Source of the DNA: an uncultured Methanobrevibacter sp.
GTDB taxonomy: Archaea > Methanobacteriota > Methanobacteria > Methanobacteriales > Methanobacteriaceae
Assembly (NCBI GenBank): GCA_900320515.1
Contig: ONSJ01000007.1
Span: 1 to 49,787 of the forward strand
Direction: 5' to 3'
DNA: 49,787 nt
Positions 1 to 7,658 of the stretch are shown here, one piece after another. Numbering within the stretch: the stretch's first letter is position 1; the number at the start of each line of letters is the position of its first letter. Under the pieces are notes generated by a model. It had not been told where the DNA came from. It saw nothing but the letters and a program-made list of their open reading frames with translations, and did no database searches. The translations under genes and the position numbers were made by a program.

Positions 1-89
1 ATATGTTTTCCAACACTTAAAAAAACTACCAATTTTAGATGAATCAAAACCACAGTTCATCATACCATCATAATGGAGACCCTCCGTTA
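1..89 (+). mobile_element. possible 3' end of an insertion sequence (partial)
   Basis: Frame 2 of the plus strand is open from the first base and encodes a short basic C-terminal tail ending at a TAA at 71-73 (last residues ...KPQFIIPS). It is followed by a GC-richer patch with the small inverted sequence GGAGACCCTCC. Immediately after it, the minus-strand secretion gene loses its family similarity (its reading frame stops four bases beyond the junction). This is what the right end of an insertion sequence with a plus-strand transposase would look like. I cannot identify the family from 23 residues, and no terminal inverted repeat partner is in view. The inference rests on the abrupt gene truncation and on the position at the window edge. 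Confidence 0.35.
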
Positions 90-497
90 AGACAACTCAT
101 CATACATGGGTCCTTCTCCGTACTGTGACATGTCCTCCATTGCGTTTTCAAAGCTTAACCCAACCTGAAGCATGCTTGACAATTGCCTTAAAAAGTCAGG
201 TGCTGTCTTTTCAATTTCCTGCGCTCGTCTTTCCTGCTGGACAATGACATATGTGAAAAGCCCAGGAATTACAAATAACGGCAAGATCAACATTGAAATT
301 GGCAGATTGAAAATTGTCAATGTTAATGCCAAAGCAATTTCACAGCCCAATATGAAAATTATAAGCATTGCTAAAACTTTACTTGCATCTGTAAAAATGG
401 CTCCACTCAGTAAAAATTCCTGCAATTTGGACAATTGCTTTTCAGGTATAATATTGTCTATAAATAATGCTAAATCATTTATTATTTTAAATTTCAT
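87..497 (-). pseudogene. type II secretion system F-domain (TadC/FlaJ-like) protein, truncated
   Basis: The 136 residues match the N-terminal part of archaeal type II secretion F-domain membrane proteins, which form the inner-membrane platform of type IV pilus-like machines. Two hydrophobic segments lie around residues 38-60 and 65-85. The start of the F domain follows (EKTAPDFLRQLSSMLQVGLS..., then GEGPMYDEL). In intact homologues the domain continues for more than 100 residues and further membrane helices, but here the frame stops straight after YDELS at 87-89. The DNA beyond does not resume the domain in any frame. The likeliest cause is insertion of the element at the left edge. No complete pilus operon is visible, so the remnant is probably non-functional. 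Confidence 0.6.
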
Positions 498-577
498 GAA
501 ATAATATTAGATATTAAAGCATATAAAGTGTTGGTTGCTTTTAAAATAAATTTTACATGGTGAAAACAATATTAATG

Positions 578-1258
578 TCAATTAAAAAAATGGATCAATT
601 CAATTTGGGAAAAAAGAAAAATGTAAATAGAGATGATGAATCCCCATTTTATAATGGTTAATTTTTTGGTTACAACGTCTTTTCCGTAGGTTACTGTGTA
701 TTTATATTTTTTGCCAACTTTGAGTTTTTTGAGCATGGATTTTTTGACTTTCCAGGTTGCAACTCCTTTCTTGTTGGTTTTTACTTTGTAAGTTTTCTTG
801 TTGAATTTGATCTTGAGCTTTTTGGCTTTGAGGTATTTGCCGTTGACTTTCATCAAGGAAACTTTTACTTTAGTAACCTTTTTGGATTTTTTGACCTTTT
901 TGTTTTTGGCATTGATGATGTTTTTGACTGTAACCCTGTTGGATACTTTAACTCCTTTGTATTCGGCTGTTATAATGTATGCATTAGGCTTGACATTGGT
1001 GTTAATGTTTAATGTTGCGTATCCTTTGCTGTCTGTTTTTACCTTGTAGGTTTTCCCTTAACTTTCAGGGTAACTTTCACTTTTTTGATAGCTTGTTTAC
1101 CTGATTTTAAAGTTATGGCGTATTTTTTAGTCTTTTTTGCTTGCTCCATCACGGATTCCCAAAACTTCATCATTCTCATCTAATGCAAATCAATATTTGT
1201 TTCAATTTGTTGAGCTATAGAAAATATATGTGACAAACTTAAAAAAAATAGGTGCATA
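578..1258 (-). pseudogene. decayed adhesin-like protein with Ig-like domains
   Basis: The open part (578-856 and upstream in the same frame) has the lysine-rich Ig-like domain that ends many Methanobrevibacter adhesin-like proteins: KTYKVKTNKKGVATWKVKK. The same kind of domain is at the C-termini of the adhesins at 16.5 kb and 48.8 kb. Reading upstream, the domain continues without a start codon to about 1050. There a single missing base (AAACCTACAAGG, expected Lys-Thr-Tyr-Lys) shifts the frame. A further KKYAITLKSGKQAIKKVKV stretch lies in the second frame, and the region near 1160-1180 is broken again. A hydrophobic leader-like stretch begins at ATG 1258. The stop codon after KKLTII also seems lost, since about 20 unrelated residues follow. 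Several lesions make this a relic, not a gene. Confidence 0.7.
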
Positions 1259-1301
1259 ATTAAAAAAATGTTTGAAAAAAAATAGATTAAAATGATAGAT
1301 A

Positions 1302-2309
1302 TCAGTGATATCCCAAATATCTGAGAATCACATAAAGAACCAATATTACCGCCAGTATGATAAGGGAAGTTCTAGCTGAAAAGAATCTGGTTTTTCTAAA
1401 CTCCTCATCCTTGACTTCGCCCTTTTTAATTATCCTTTCCTTTTCAAAGGAGCATTTCTGATAGATTGCTTCAAGGTCCTTCGGAAGCCTTCCGTGTTCA
1501 TTCAACATGTTGATTGTTTTGTTCAAATGTTTAACCGCTTCAGATTCATTCCCCATCTTTACGCAGCAGAATGCAGCCTTATAATTGAAATTGGTTACAA
1601 GTTCCAAATCATCCTCGACCTTGCTTTCATAGCCGATGCAGTACTTGTAGTTTTTCAGGGCCTCCTTATACTGGCCGAGCTCATATAAGGCGTCGCCTTT
1701 TGCATTGAAACCTATTATGGTATCCTCATTTTGAAGGGACTTGTTGAGATAGGTTAACGCCTCATCGTTTTTGCCTGCTTTTTGAAGCATTTGCCCCTTA
1801 TACAGGTCAGAGTCATTGTCACTACCGTATTTCTTTTCATATTGATTCAAATGATCCAATGCATCATCATATCTTTTGGCCTTAATCAGCAATCTGATTT
1901 TATTCATCAGGACTTCCTTTTTACTGATGCGGGGCTTTTCAATAGGTGAAAATGAATCATATTTCTCAAGAGCCTTATCCATATACTCCAATGATTCCTC
2001 AACGTTTCCCTTGTTAAATCTGGATAATGCCTTATCACATATAACATTTATGGACCTGGGCCGTTTCTGCAGGTACTCATCAAAATATCTTTCACCGTAA
2101 TCCCCGTTGTCATGCGATTCATCATAATACTGATAATATATTCCCTTCTCTTCAAGCGCAGGCAGATAACCGTCATCAATCAATAAATCCAAAATAGCAA
2201 GATAATCATCAACTTCATCCTTTCCATGCCTTTTCCTGGCCAATTTAAGAGCTTCTTCATAATTATTGTCAGAAATATATTGTTTTGCTGCTTCAATAGA
2301 CTTGCTCAT
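1302..2309 (-). CDS. TPR-repeat protein with C-terminal membrane anchor
   Basis: The 335-residue protein is built of tetratricopeptide helices. Typical units such as YLNKSLQ...GFNAKGDALYELGQYKEALKNYK lie between residues 60 and 260. One hydrophobic segment (LIILAVILVLYVILRYLG) at the extreme C-terminus suggests a tail-anchored protein facing the cytoplasm. TPR proteins scaffold protein complexes, and no enzymatic motif is visible. I chose the second of two adjacent ATGs because the GGGAAG site is only two bases from the first. The gene diverges from feoB and shares the long intergenic region with it. Its partner cannot be told from the sequence. Confidence 0.8.
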   Translation of the reverse strand: MSKSIEAAKQYISDNNYEEALKLARKRHGKDEVDDYLAILDLLIDDGYLPALEEKGIYYQYYDESHDNGDYGERYFDEYLQKRPRSINVICDKALSRFNKGNVEESLEYMDKALEKYDSFSPIEKPRISKKEVLMNKIRLLIKAKRYDDALDHLNQYEKKYGSDNDSDLYKGQMLQKAGKNDEALTYLNKSLQNEDTIIGFNAKGDALYELGQYKEALKNYKYCIGYESKVEDDLELVTNFNYKAAFCCVKMGNESEAVKHLNKTINMLNEHGRLPKDLEAIYQKCSFEKERIIKKGEVKDEEFRKTRFFSARTSLIILAVILVLYVILRYLGYH

Positions 2310-2379
2310 CATATCTTCCCTAAAAAATTAAAATTATTTTGCTTTTATATAATATCTATTCAGTTTTAATATAAATATT

Positions 2380-2395
2380 TTTAGTCATACCTAAA
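2380..2395. promoter_or_regulatory. upstream DtxR-like operator of the feo promoter
   Basis: TTTAGTCATACCTAAA keeps both outer half-sites (TTTAG and CCTAAA) of the perfect palindrome at 2430-2445 but differs in the centre. It covers the BRE position directly upstream of the TATA box at 2397-2404. DtxR/IdeR-type metal-dependent repressors bind palindromes with TTAGGTTA-like half-sites, so Fe(II)-dependent repression is inferred. Confidence 0.6.
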
Positions 2396-2396
2396 C

Positions 2397-2404
2397 TTTA
2401 AATA
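2397..2404 (+). promoter_or_regulatory. TATA box of the feoB promoter
   Basis: TTTAAATA matches the archaeal TATA consensus. Transcription would start about 25 bases downstream, near 2428, which gives a leader of roughly 125 bases before the feoB ATG. It is flanked on both sides by the metal-repressor-like palindromes. Confidence 0.55.
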
Positions 2405-2429
2405 CTATAAAAACCAATTGATATATATG

Positions 2430-2445
2430 TTTAGGTTAACCTAAA
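2430..2445. promoter_or_regulatory. perfect 16-bp DtxR-like operator at the feoB start site
   Basis: TTTAGGTTAACCTAAA is a perfect palindrome. It closely resembles binding sites of DtxR/IdeR/MDR1-type iron-dependent repressors, and it sits where transcription from the TATA box at 2397-2404 should begin. Its spacing to the upstream imperfect copy is exactly 50 bases centre to centre. The regulator gene is not in this window. Confidence 0.75.
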
Positions 2446-2492
2446 TCTTTTTTTTGGGTATTGAGAACTTAAACTAAAGAATTTTTTTAGTC

Positions 2493-2524
2493 AGGGATAA
2501 TGCTTTAAATGGGCATTATTCCCT
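2493..2524 (+). promoter_or_regulatory. hairpin in the feoB leader
   Basis: AGGGATAATGC pairs with GCATTATTCCCT to give an 11-bp stem with one bulged T and a loop of about nine bases, ending 29 bases before the feoB start. No T-run follows, so it is not a simple terminator. It does not cover the GGGAGA ribosome site. A role in RNA stability or translational control is possible but unproven. Confidence 0.45.
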
Positions 2525-2553
2525 AAAAGTTAATAAAAACGGGAGAATGGTTA

Positions 2554-4572
2554 ATGACAGAACTAATTGTAGGATTAGCCGGTAACCCTAACGTAGGGAA
2601 AACCACTGTCTTCAATCAATTAACCGGTATGCGACAACATGTCGGTAACTGGCCTGGAAAAACTGTTGAAAGGGCAGAAGGCCACTTCGCACACGGAAGC
2701 TACGACTATGATGTTATCGATTTACCGGGTAATTATGCATTGAGTGCTCATTCCATGGAGGAAATCGTATCAAGGGATTTCATTGTGGATGACGACTCTG
2801 ATGTTATTATTAATGTAGTGGATGCCGCTAATCTGGAACGTAATTTATATTTAACTGTGCAAATGATGGAATTGGGTGCCAACATGGTAATGGCACTTAA
2901 CATGAACGATTTTGCAAAGAAAAAGGATCACATTATTGACATTGACTTGATGAGCGAACTTTTAGGTTTTCCGGTAGTTGAAATCAATGCTAAAACCGGT
3001 GACGGATTCGAAAAGCTATTGTCAACTGTTGAAAAGCAATCCAAAAACCCAATCGATACAAGCAAAAAATTATCATACGGAAATGATATCAAAGGACATT
3101 TGTCAGAAATTCAAGAAGTCATCGAACAAGACAAAAGCTTAATGGATGTCCCTTCAGTTTGGACCGCAGTCAAGTTACTTGAAAGAGACACAATAGTTAT
3201 AGACAAGGTTCAGCAATCCAGCTACGGATCAAAAATATTGGTTGAAGTCGATAAGGTAAGCAAACATTTACATGATGTTTATAAAGAAGGTCCCGAAGAG
3301 GTTATTGCAAATGCAAGATATGCATTCATCGATGGTTTAGTTGCCGAAGCGGTTAAAAAGCCATCAGTTGAAAAGGAAAGCACAACAGATAGAATCGATA
3401 AGATTGTAACCAACAGGCTATTGGCCCCATTCATATTCCTTTTCATAATGTGGGTGATGTTCCAATTGACATTCACAATCGGAGCTCCTTTCCAGGACAT
3501 GATTGACCAGGCATTCGGATCAATAGCGGAATTTGTTGCAGGATACATTGCAAATGAATACCTAGCATCATTCATCTGTGACGGAATCATCGGTGGAGTA
3601 GGTGGTGTTTTAACTTTCCTGCCTATCATTATTCTGATGTTTTTATTCCTAAGCATATTGGAAGACTGCGGATATCTTGCAAGGGCAGCATTTACCTTAG
3701 ACAAACTGATGCACAAAATTGTTGGACTTCACGGTAAGGCTTTCATTCCTATGATTTTAGGATTCGGTTGTGGTGTACCTGCAATCATGGCAACAAGAAC
3801 CATGGAAAACGAAGGGGACCGTATGCTTGCAATGATGCTCGTTCCGTTCATGTCCTGTACTGCAAGACTGCCGATTTATGCTATTTTTATTGCAGCATTC
3901 TTTTCCAACAACGAAGGAACAATGTTGCTTGCAATCTATGTATTAGGTATTGTTGTAGCACTTATTGTTGCAGCCATCCTTAAAAGAACAATGTTTAAGG
4001 GATTATCCACACCATTCGTAATGGAACTGCCAACCTATAAAGTACCATCCGTAAAAGGTGTTCTATTGCACACCTGGGAAAAAGTAAAAGGATTTTTAAG
4101 AAAAGCAGGTACAATTATTCTTGCCTGTTCAATTGTATTATGGGTTTTAAGCACATTCCCATTAGGTGTCGAATACGGATCTGCCGAAAGTGTATTAGGT
4201 ATGATCGGTTCAGCTATCGCACCAATCTTTGCTCCATTAGGATTTGGAACCTGGCAAGCTGCTGTAGCAATCATTGCAGGATTAGCCGCTAAAGAGGTAG
4301 TAGTGTCAACATTCGGTACATTAGCCGGATTGGAAGAGGACGATGAAGAAGGAATTACCAATTTGGTGCATGACACATTCACACCATTGTCCGCATTTTC
4401 ATTCATGGCATTCACATTGCTCTACACCCCTTGTTTTGCAGCAATCGGTGCAATCAAACAGGAAACCAACAGTTACAAATGGGCACTTACAATGTGTGGT
4501 ATCACACTGGTAACCGCATACATCGTTTCATTCCTGATTTACAATGTTGGTTTACTTGCAGGATACGGATAG
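2554..4572 (+). CDS. feoB: ferrous iron transport protein B (GTPase-permease)
   Basis: FeoB imports Fe(II) across the cytoplasmic membrane. The N-terminal G domain is complete: P-loop GNPNVGKT at residues 10-17, DLPG at 56-59, and NMND at 116-119. A helical guanine-dissociation-inhibitor-like part (about 170-275) leads into a polytopic permease with two Gate domains, containing the conserved GFGCGVPAIMATRTM loop near 405-420. The length of 672 residues is normal. The start follows GGGAGA with seven bases spacing, the usual spacing in this genome. It is the first gene of the iron cluster and lies under the two DtxR-like operators. Unusually, feoB precedes feoA, and a hairpin with a T-run separates them. 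Confidence 0.97.
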   Translation: MTELIVGLAGNPNVGKTTVFNQLTGMRQHVGNWPGKTVERAEGHFAHGSYDYDVIDLPGNYALSAHSMEEIVSRDFIVDDDSDVIINVVDAANLERNLYLTVQMMELGANMVMALNMNDFAKKKDHIIDIDLMSELLGFPVVEINAKTGDGFEKLLSTVEKQSKNPIDTSKKLSYGNDIKGHLSEIQEVIEQDKSLMDVPSVWTAVKLLERDTIVIDKVQQSSYGSKILVEVDKVSKHLHDVYKEGPEEVIANARYAFIDGLVAEAVKKPSVEKESTTDRIDKIVTNRLLAPFIFLFIMWVMFQLTFTIGAPFQDMIDQAFGSIAEFVAGYIANEYLASFICDGIIGGVGGVLTFLPIIILMFLFLSILEDCGYLARAAFTLDKLMHKIVGLHGKAFIPMILGFGCGVPAIMATRTMENEGDRMLAMMLVPFMSCTARLPIYAIFIAAFFSNNEGTMLLAIYVLGIVVALIVAAILKRTMFKGLSTPFVMELPTYKVPSVKGVLLHTWEKVKGFLRKAGTIILACSIVLWVLSTFPLGVEYGSAESVLGMIGSAIAPIFAPLGFGTWQAAVAIIAGLAAKEVVVSTFGTLAGLEEDDEEGITNLVHDTFTPLSAFSFMAFTLLYTPCFAAIGAIKQETNSYKWALTMCGITLVTAYIVSFLIYNVGLLAGYG

Positions 4573-4598
4573 TGAATTAAAAGCGTTGAAGATTAAAA

Positions 4599-4639
4599 AT
4601 GACGATTAGAATTTCTAATTGTCATACTTAAATTTTTTT
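4599..4639 (+). terminator. intrinsic-like terminator between feoB and feoA
   Basis: ATGACGATTAGA pairs with TCTAATTGTCAT (12 pairs including one G-T) around a 3-base loop. A run of seven T follows a few bases later, just before the feoA ribosome site. It would reduce, not necessarily stop, read-through into the downstream genes. Confidence 0.6.
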
Positions 4640-4655
4640 AAAAAGGTGATTAAAA

Positions 4656-4886
4656 ATGACAAGAACTTTAAAGGAAGTAAAACCTGGCGAAACAGTTAAA
4701 CTGGTAAAATACCATGATACTGGAGACATAGGTTTAAGAAGACACTTGTTAGGTATGGGTTTTGTTAAAGGTGCAGAAATTACTGTTAAGAAGGTTGCAA
4801 CTTTAGGAGATCCTATTGAAATGAGTGTAAAAGGATATGATGTTTGCCTTAGAAAGGAAGAGGCCGAAAACATCGAAGTGGAATAA
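4656..4886 (+). CDS. feoA: ferrous iron transport protein A
   Basis: The 76-residue protein has the SH3-like FeoA fold signature: TLKEVKPGETVKLVK at the start, RRHLLGMGFVKGAEITV in the middle, and the closing GYDVCLRKEEAENIEVE. FeoA is a small cytosolic partner of FeoB needed for Fe(II) uptake. Its start follows GGTGAT at the preferred distance. It sits 83 bases after feoB, beyond a hairpin terminator, and no separate promoter was recognised, so it probably depends on read-through. Confidence 0.95.
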   Translation: MTRTLKEVKPGETVKLVKYHDTGDIGLRRHLLGMGFVKGAEITVKKVATLGDPIEMSVKGYDVCLRKEEAENIEVE

Positions 4887-4908
4887 ATTATTTTATTGAG
4901 TGTTTATT

Positions 4909-5118
4909 ATGAAATGCCGTATGTGTGGCTTTGAATTTGATGAAACAAAACTGGAAAACCGTGGCTGTTGCGGCTGTGGAAAACACAGCAACTGCAGTCA
5001 GGTACATTGCCCAAATTGTGGATTTGGCAATCATCCGGAACTTGAAGAAGAATTTGAATTTATAAACAAACTCAAAAACAGACTTAAAATTGGAAAAAAG
5101 GATACGAATTATTTATAA
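4909..5118 (+). CDS. 8-cysteine mini-protein of the iron cluster
   Basis: This 69-residue protein has eight cysteines in the first 37 residues, at C3, C6, C20, C21, C23, C29, C34 and C37, arranged as two CxxC pairs enclosing CCxC. The tail is acidic and then basic, without a membrane segment. The pattern suggests two Zn-ribbon knuckles or a bound Fe/Fe-S centre. I do not recognise a named family. It lies 22 bases after feoA and 15 before the next gene, so co-expression with Feo is very likely, and a FeoC-like accessory or iron-sensing role is a reasonable guess. I prefer the ATG at 4909 to a GTG at 4900, because GAGTG then lies at a workable distance. Confidence 0.75.
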   Translation: MKCRMCGFEFDETKLENRGCCGCGKHSNCSQVHCPNCGFGNHPELEEEFEFINKLKNRLKIGKKDTNYL

Positions 5119-5133
5119 AGAGAGGTTATAAAA

Positions 5134-5400
5134 ATGAGACATGAGGAATTTTTAAGCAAATGTTACGAACATAAACATGCATTGATTTTCGCAGCAGGAA
5201 TCGCAACTGCAATCATTGGTAAAAAAGCATTGGAATCCAAGACCGTAAAAAATGCTGCAACCAGAGGAATGGCTACAGTAATGTCCGCTAAAAGGGATGC
5301 CGAAGAATGCTTCCAGGACATGAAAGAAAACGCAGAAGACATTGTAGTTGATGCACACCAAGAAGACAAAAAAGAAATTTACGTAGAATCAAAAGAATAA
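5134..5400 (+). CDS. DUF6110-like small membrane-associated protein
   Basis: The 88-residue protein starts with a short basic segment and a hydrophobic Ala/Ile-rich stretch (LIFAAGIATAIIGKKAL, residues 18-34). A charged amphipathic helix with KRDAEECFQDMKENAEDIV follows. This layout matches proteins I know as DUF6110, which commonly accompany metal-transporting P-type ATPases. That fits its place 25 bases before the ATPase gene. Its function is unknown; a regulatory or assembly subunit of the ATPase is an inference. Confidence 0.7.
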   Translation: MRHEEFLSKCYEHKHALIFAAGIATAIIGKKALESKTVKNAATRGMATVMSAKRDAEECFQDMKENAEDIVVDAHQEDKKEIYVESKE

Positions 5401-5425
5401 ACTTATTTTTTCAAGGTATAAAAAG

Positions 5426-7573
5426 ATGAAATATCAAGTAATGTATGATAACGGCTCCCGTCTGAGAGTTCGTTCAGGCCAATGGGCTTTCACCAAAAGG
5501 GAAGGCTATGGCCTTGCTTCATTACTTTTAAATCAAAGCTTTGTCCAAGAGGTATTCACTTCCCACAGAAACGGAAGCATTTTAATATACTACGATGGAG
5601 ACATCGAAAGCAAACAAAAGATTTTCAATATCCTGGACAGCATTACATTAGATGACCTGTTTGAAGCAGAGCCGACCCAAGCTCAAAGCTCAAGGGAAAT
5701 CACAGACGATTTCTATTTAAAACTATCCAAAATGATTGTTCATAGATTCATTTATAGGATATTTTTACCGATACCAATAAGAAATGCATTAACAATCTAT
5801 AATGCATTAGAATACATTTGGGAAGGTTTAGACAGCTTAACCGACTTCAGAATTGATGTTGCACTTCTAGACGGTGCGGCAGTAACAGGGGCACTGCTTC
5901 AAAAGCAATATAAACCTGCAAGCTCAATGATGTTCTTATTGTCCATCTCCGGCGCACTCGAGGACTACACATTGCAGAAAGCCAAAAGCACACTTATAGA
6001 CAGTTTGGCCTTAAACATCGATACTGTATGGGTAGTAGGAGAAGACGGTGAAGAAAAGCAATGCGCTGCAGTTGATATTGACAAGGGAGATAAGATCAAA
6101 GTCCATATGGGCGATGTGATACCAGTTGATGGAAAAGTAATTGAAGGAGAAGGAATGGTTAATGAAGCTTCAATGACTGGAGAACCATTAGCCGTTCATA
6201 AAAGACCTGGAAAAACAGTTCATGCAGGAACCGTTATAGAAGAAGGAAATCTCATTGTTGAAGTTTATTCAATGAATAAAGAGACAAGACTAAACAAGAT
6301 TATTGATTTGATTGAGAACTCTGAAGAGCTTAAAGCGGATACACAAAGCAAGGCCGAAAAGCTCGCCGATTCAATCGTGCCGTACAGCTTCCTTGCAACC
6401 GCCTTAACATATCTGATTACAGGAAATGCAACAAAGGCATTATCCGTATTGATGGTTGATTTTTCATGCGCCATAAAGCTTACAACACCATTATCAATCA
6501 TATCTGCAATGCGTGAAGCATCAGACAACAGAATGATGATAAAAGGTGGAAAGTTCCTCGAAAACTATGCAAATGCAGACACAATCATATTCGACAAGAC
6601 CGGAACACTGACAAATGCAACACCTAAAGTTGTTGATGTTGTTCCTATGTCCAAACGATATGGGCGTGACGACATCCTAAGGATGGCCGCCTGCATCGAA
6701 GAGCACTTCGCTCACAGTATTGCCGCAGCCATCGTGAAGCAGGCTGAAGAGGAAGGTCTGAAGCATGAAGAGGACCACAGTGAAGTGCAATACATTGTGG
6801 CACACGGAATTGCAACCGAATATGATGGAAAACGCGCAGTTATCGGATCCAAACACTTTTTATTTGATGATGAAAAAGTAAAAGTGACAAAGACCCAGGA
6901 GAAAAAGATAGCCAAAGAATCCGCAGAGCATTCCGTGGTTTATCTGGCTATCGATGGAAAACTTGAGGGACTTATTTGCATTGACGATCCTGTGCGAAGC
7001 GAAGCTAAATATGTCATTGAAGAGCTCAAGGATTTAGGTATTGAGAATGTCATAATGCTTACCGGAGACAGTGAAAGCGGTGCAAAAGCCAGCGCCAAAG
7101 CATTGGGCATTACCGATTATAAGTCACAAGTTCTTCCAGAGGACAAATCAAGAATCGTTGAAGAACTCAAACAAGAAGGAAAAACCGTCATAATGGTTGG
7201 AGACGGCATTAATGATTCACCGGCACTTGCAGCTGCAGATGTATCCGTTTCAATGAAACATTCATCTGATATTGCCCGAGAGGTTGCCGACATATCATTG
7301 CTGTCTGATGATTTGTACGACCTCGTGACACTTAGAAAATTAAGTGTTGGAATGTTGGATAAAATCAACGACAATTACCGCAATATTGTCGCAGTGAACG
7401 GCAGTCTACTTGTTTTAGGTGTTTTAGGAGTGATTCCTCCATCAACCTCATCAATGATACATAACCTATCTACGATGTTGTTTGGAGTGATGAGCACCAA
7501 ATCCGTTTTAAAAGATGAAGACTATTCAAAAGGTATGGAAGTAGAAGCCATTGAAGTGGCCGATATTTCTTAA
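5426..7573 (+). CDS. P1B-type metal-transporting ATPase with SCA membrane motif
   Basis: P-type ATPases of this class pump transition-metal ions out of the cytosol. Landmarks are TGEP at residues 251-254, the phosphorylated Asp390 in DKTGT, and GDGINDSPALAAADVSVSM near 592-610. The N-terminal 75 residues look like a ferredoxin-fold metal domain that lacks CxxC. The ion-binding helix reads DFSCAIKLTTP (S347-C348-A349), not the usual CPC or SPC, and the nucleotide-domain HP dipeptide is HS (H430-S431). These changes set it apart from Cu and Zn pumps. Its place in the Feo cluster after a DUF6110 protein suggests Fe(II) or Mn(II) as substrate. That is inference. Confidence 0.9.
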   Translation: MKYQVMYDNGSRLRVRSGQWAFTKREGYGLASLLLNQSFVQEVFTSHRNGSILIYYDGDIESKQKIFNILDSITLDDLFEAEPTQAQSSREITDDFYLKLSKMIVHRFIYRIFLPIPIRNALTIYNALEYIWEGLDSLTDFRIDVALLDGAAVTGALLQKQYKPASSMMFLLSISGALEDYTLQKAKSTLIDSLALNIDTVWVVGEDGEEKQCAAVDIDKGDKIKVHMGDVIPVDGKVIEGEGMVNEASMTGEPLAVHKRPGKTVHAGTVIEEGNLIVEVYSMNKETRLNKIIDLIENSEELKADTQSKAEKLADSIVPYSFLATALTYLITGNATKALSVLMVDFSCAIKLTTPLSIISAMREASDNRMMIKGGKFLENYANADTIIFDKTGTLTNATPKVVDVVPMSKRYGRDDILRMAACIEEHFAHSIAAAIVKQAEEEGLKHEEDHSEVQYIVAHGIATEYDGKRAVIGSKHFLFDDEKVKVTKTQEKKIAKESAEHSVVYLAIDGKLEGLICIDDPVRSEAKYVIEELKDLGIENVIMLTGDSESGAKASAKALGITDYKSQVLPEDKSRIVEELKQEGKTVIMVGDGINDSPALAAADVSVSMKHSSDIAREVADISLLSDDLYDLVTLRKLSVGMLDKINDNYRNIVAVNGSLLVLGVLGVIPPSTSSMIHNLSTMLFGVMSTKSVLKDEDYSKGMEVEAIEVADIS

Positions 7574-7658
7574 TCTTTTTCTTTTTTTTAACTACACTCA
7601 TCAAATTGAACATATTAAAATAGAACCATTTAGATTAATTTTTAGGAAGGCACTGTTA

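Noticed and set aside
798..1049. 83-codon plus-strand frame
   Set aside because: It is antisense to the lysine-rich adhesin domain; such antisense frames rich in Leu/Phe are typical artefacts.
7551..7658. N-terminal extension of the ABC ATPase
   Set aside because: It overlaps the end of the P-type ATPase gene, contains a T-rich terminator-like tract and has no ribosome site.
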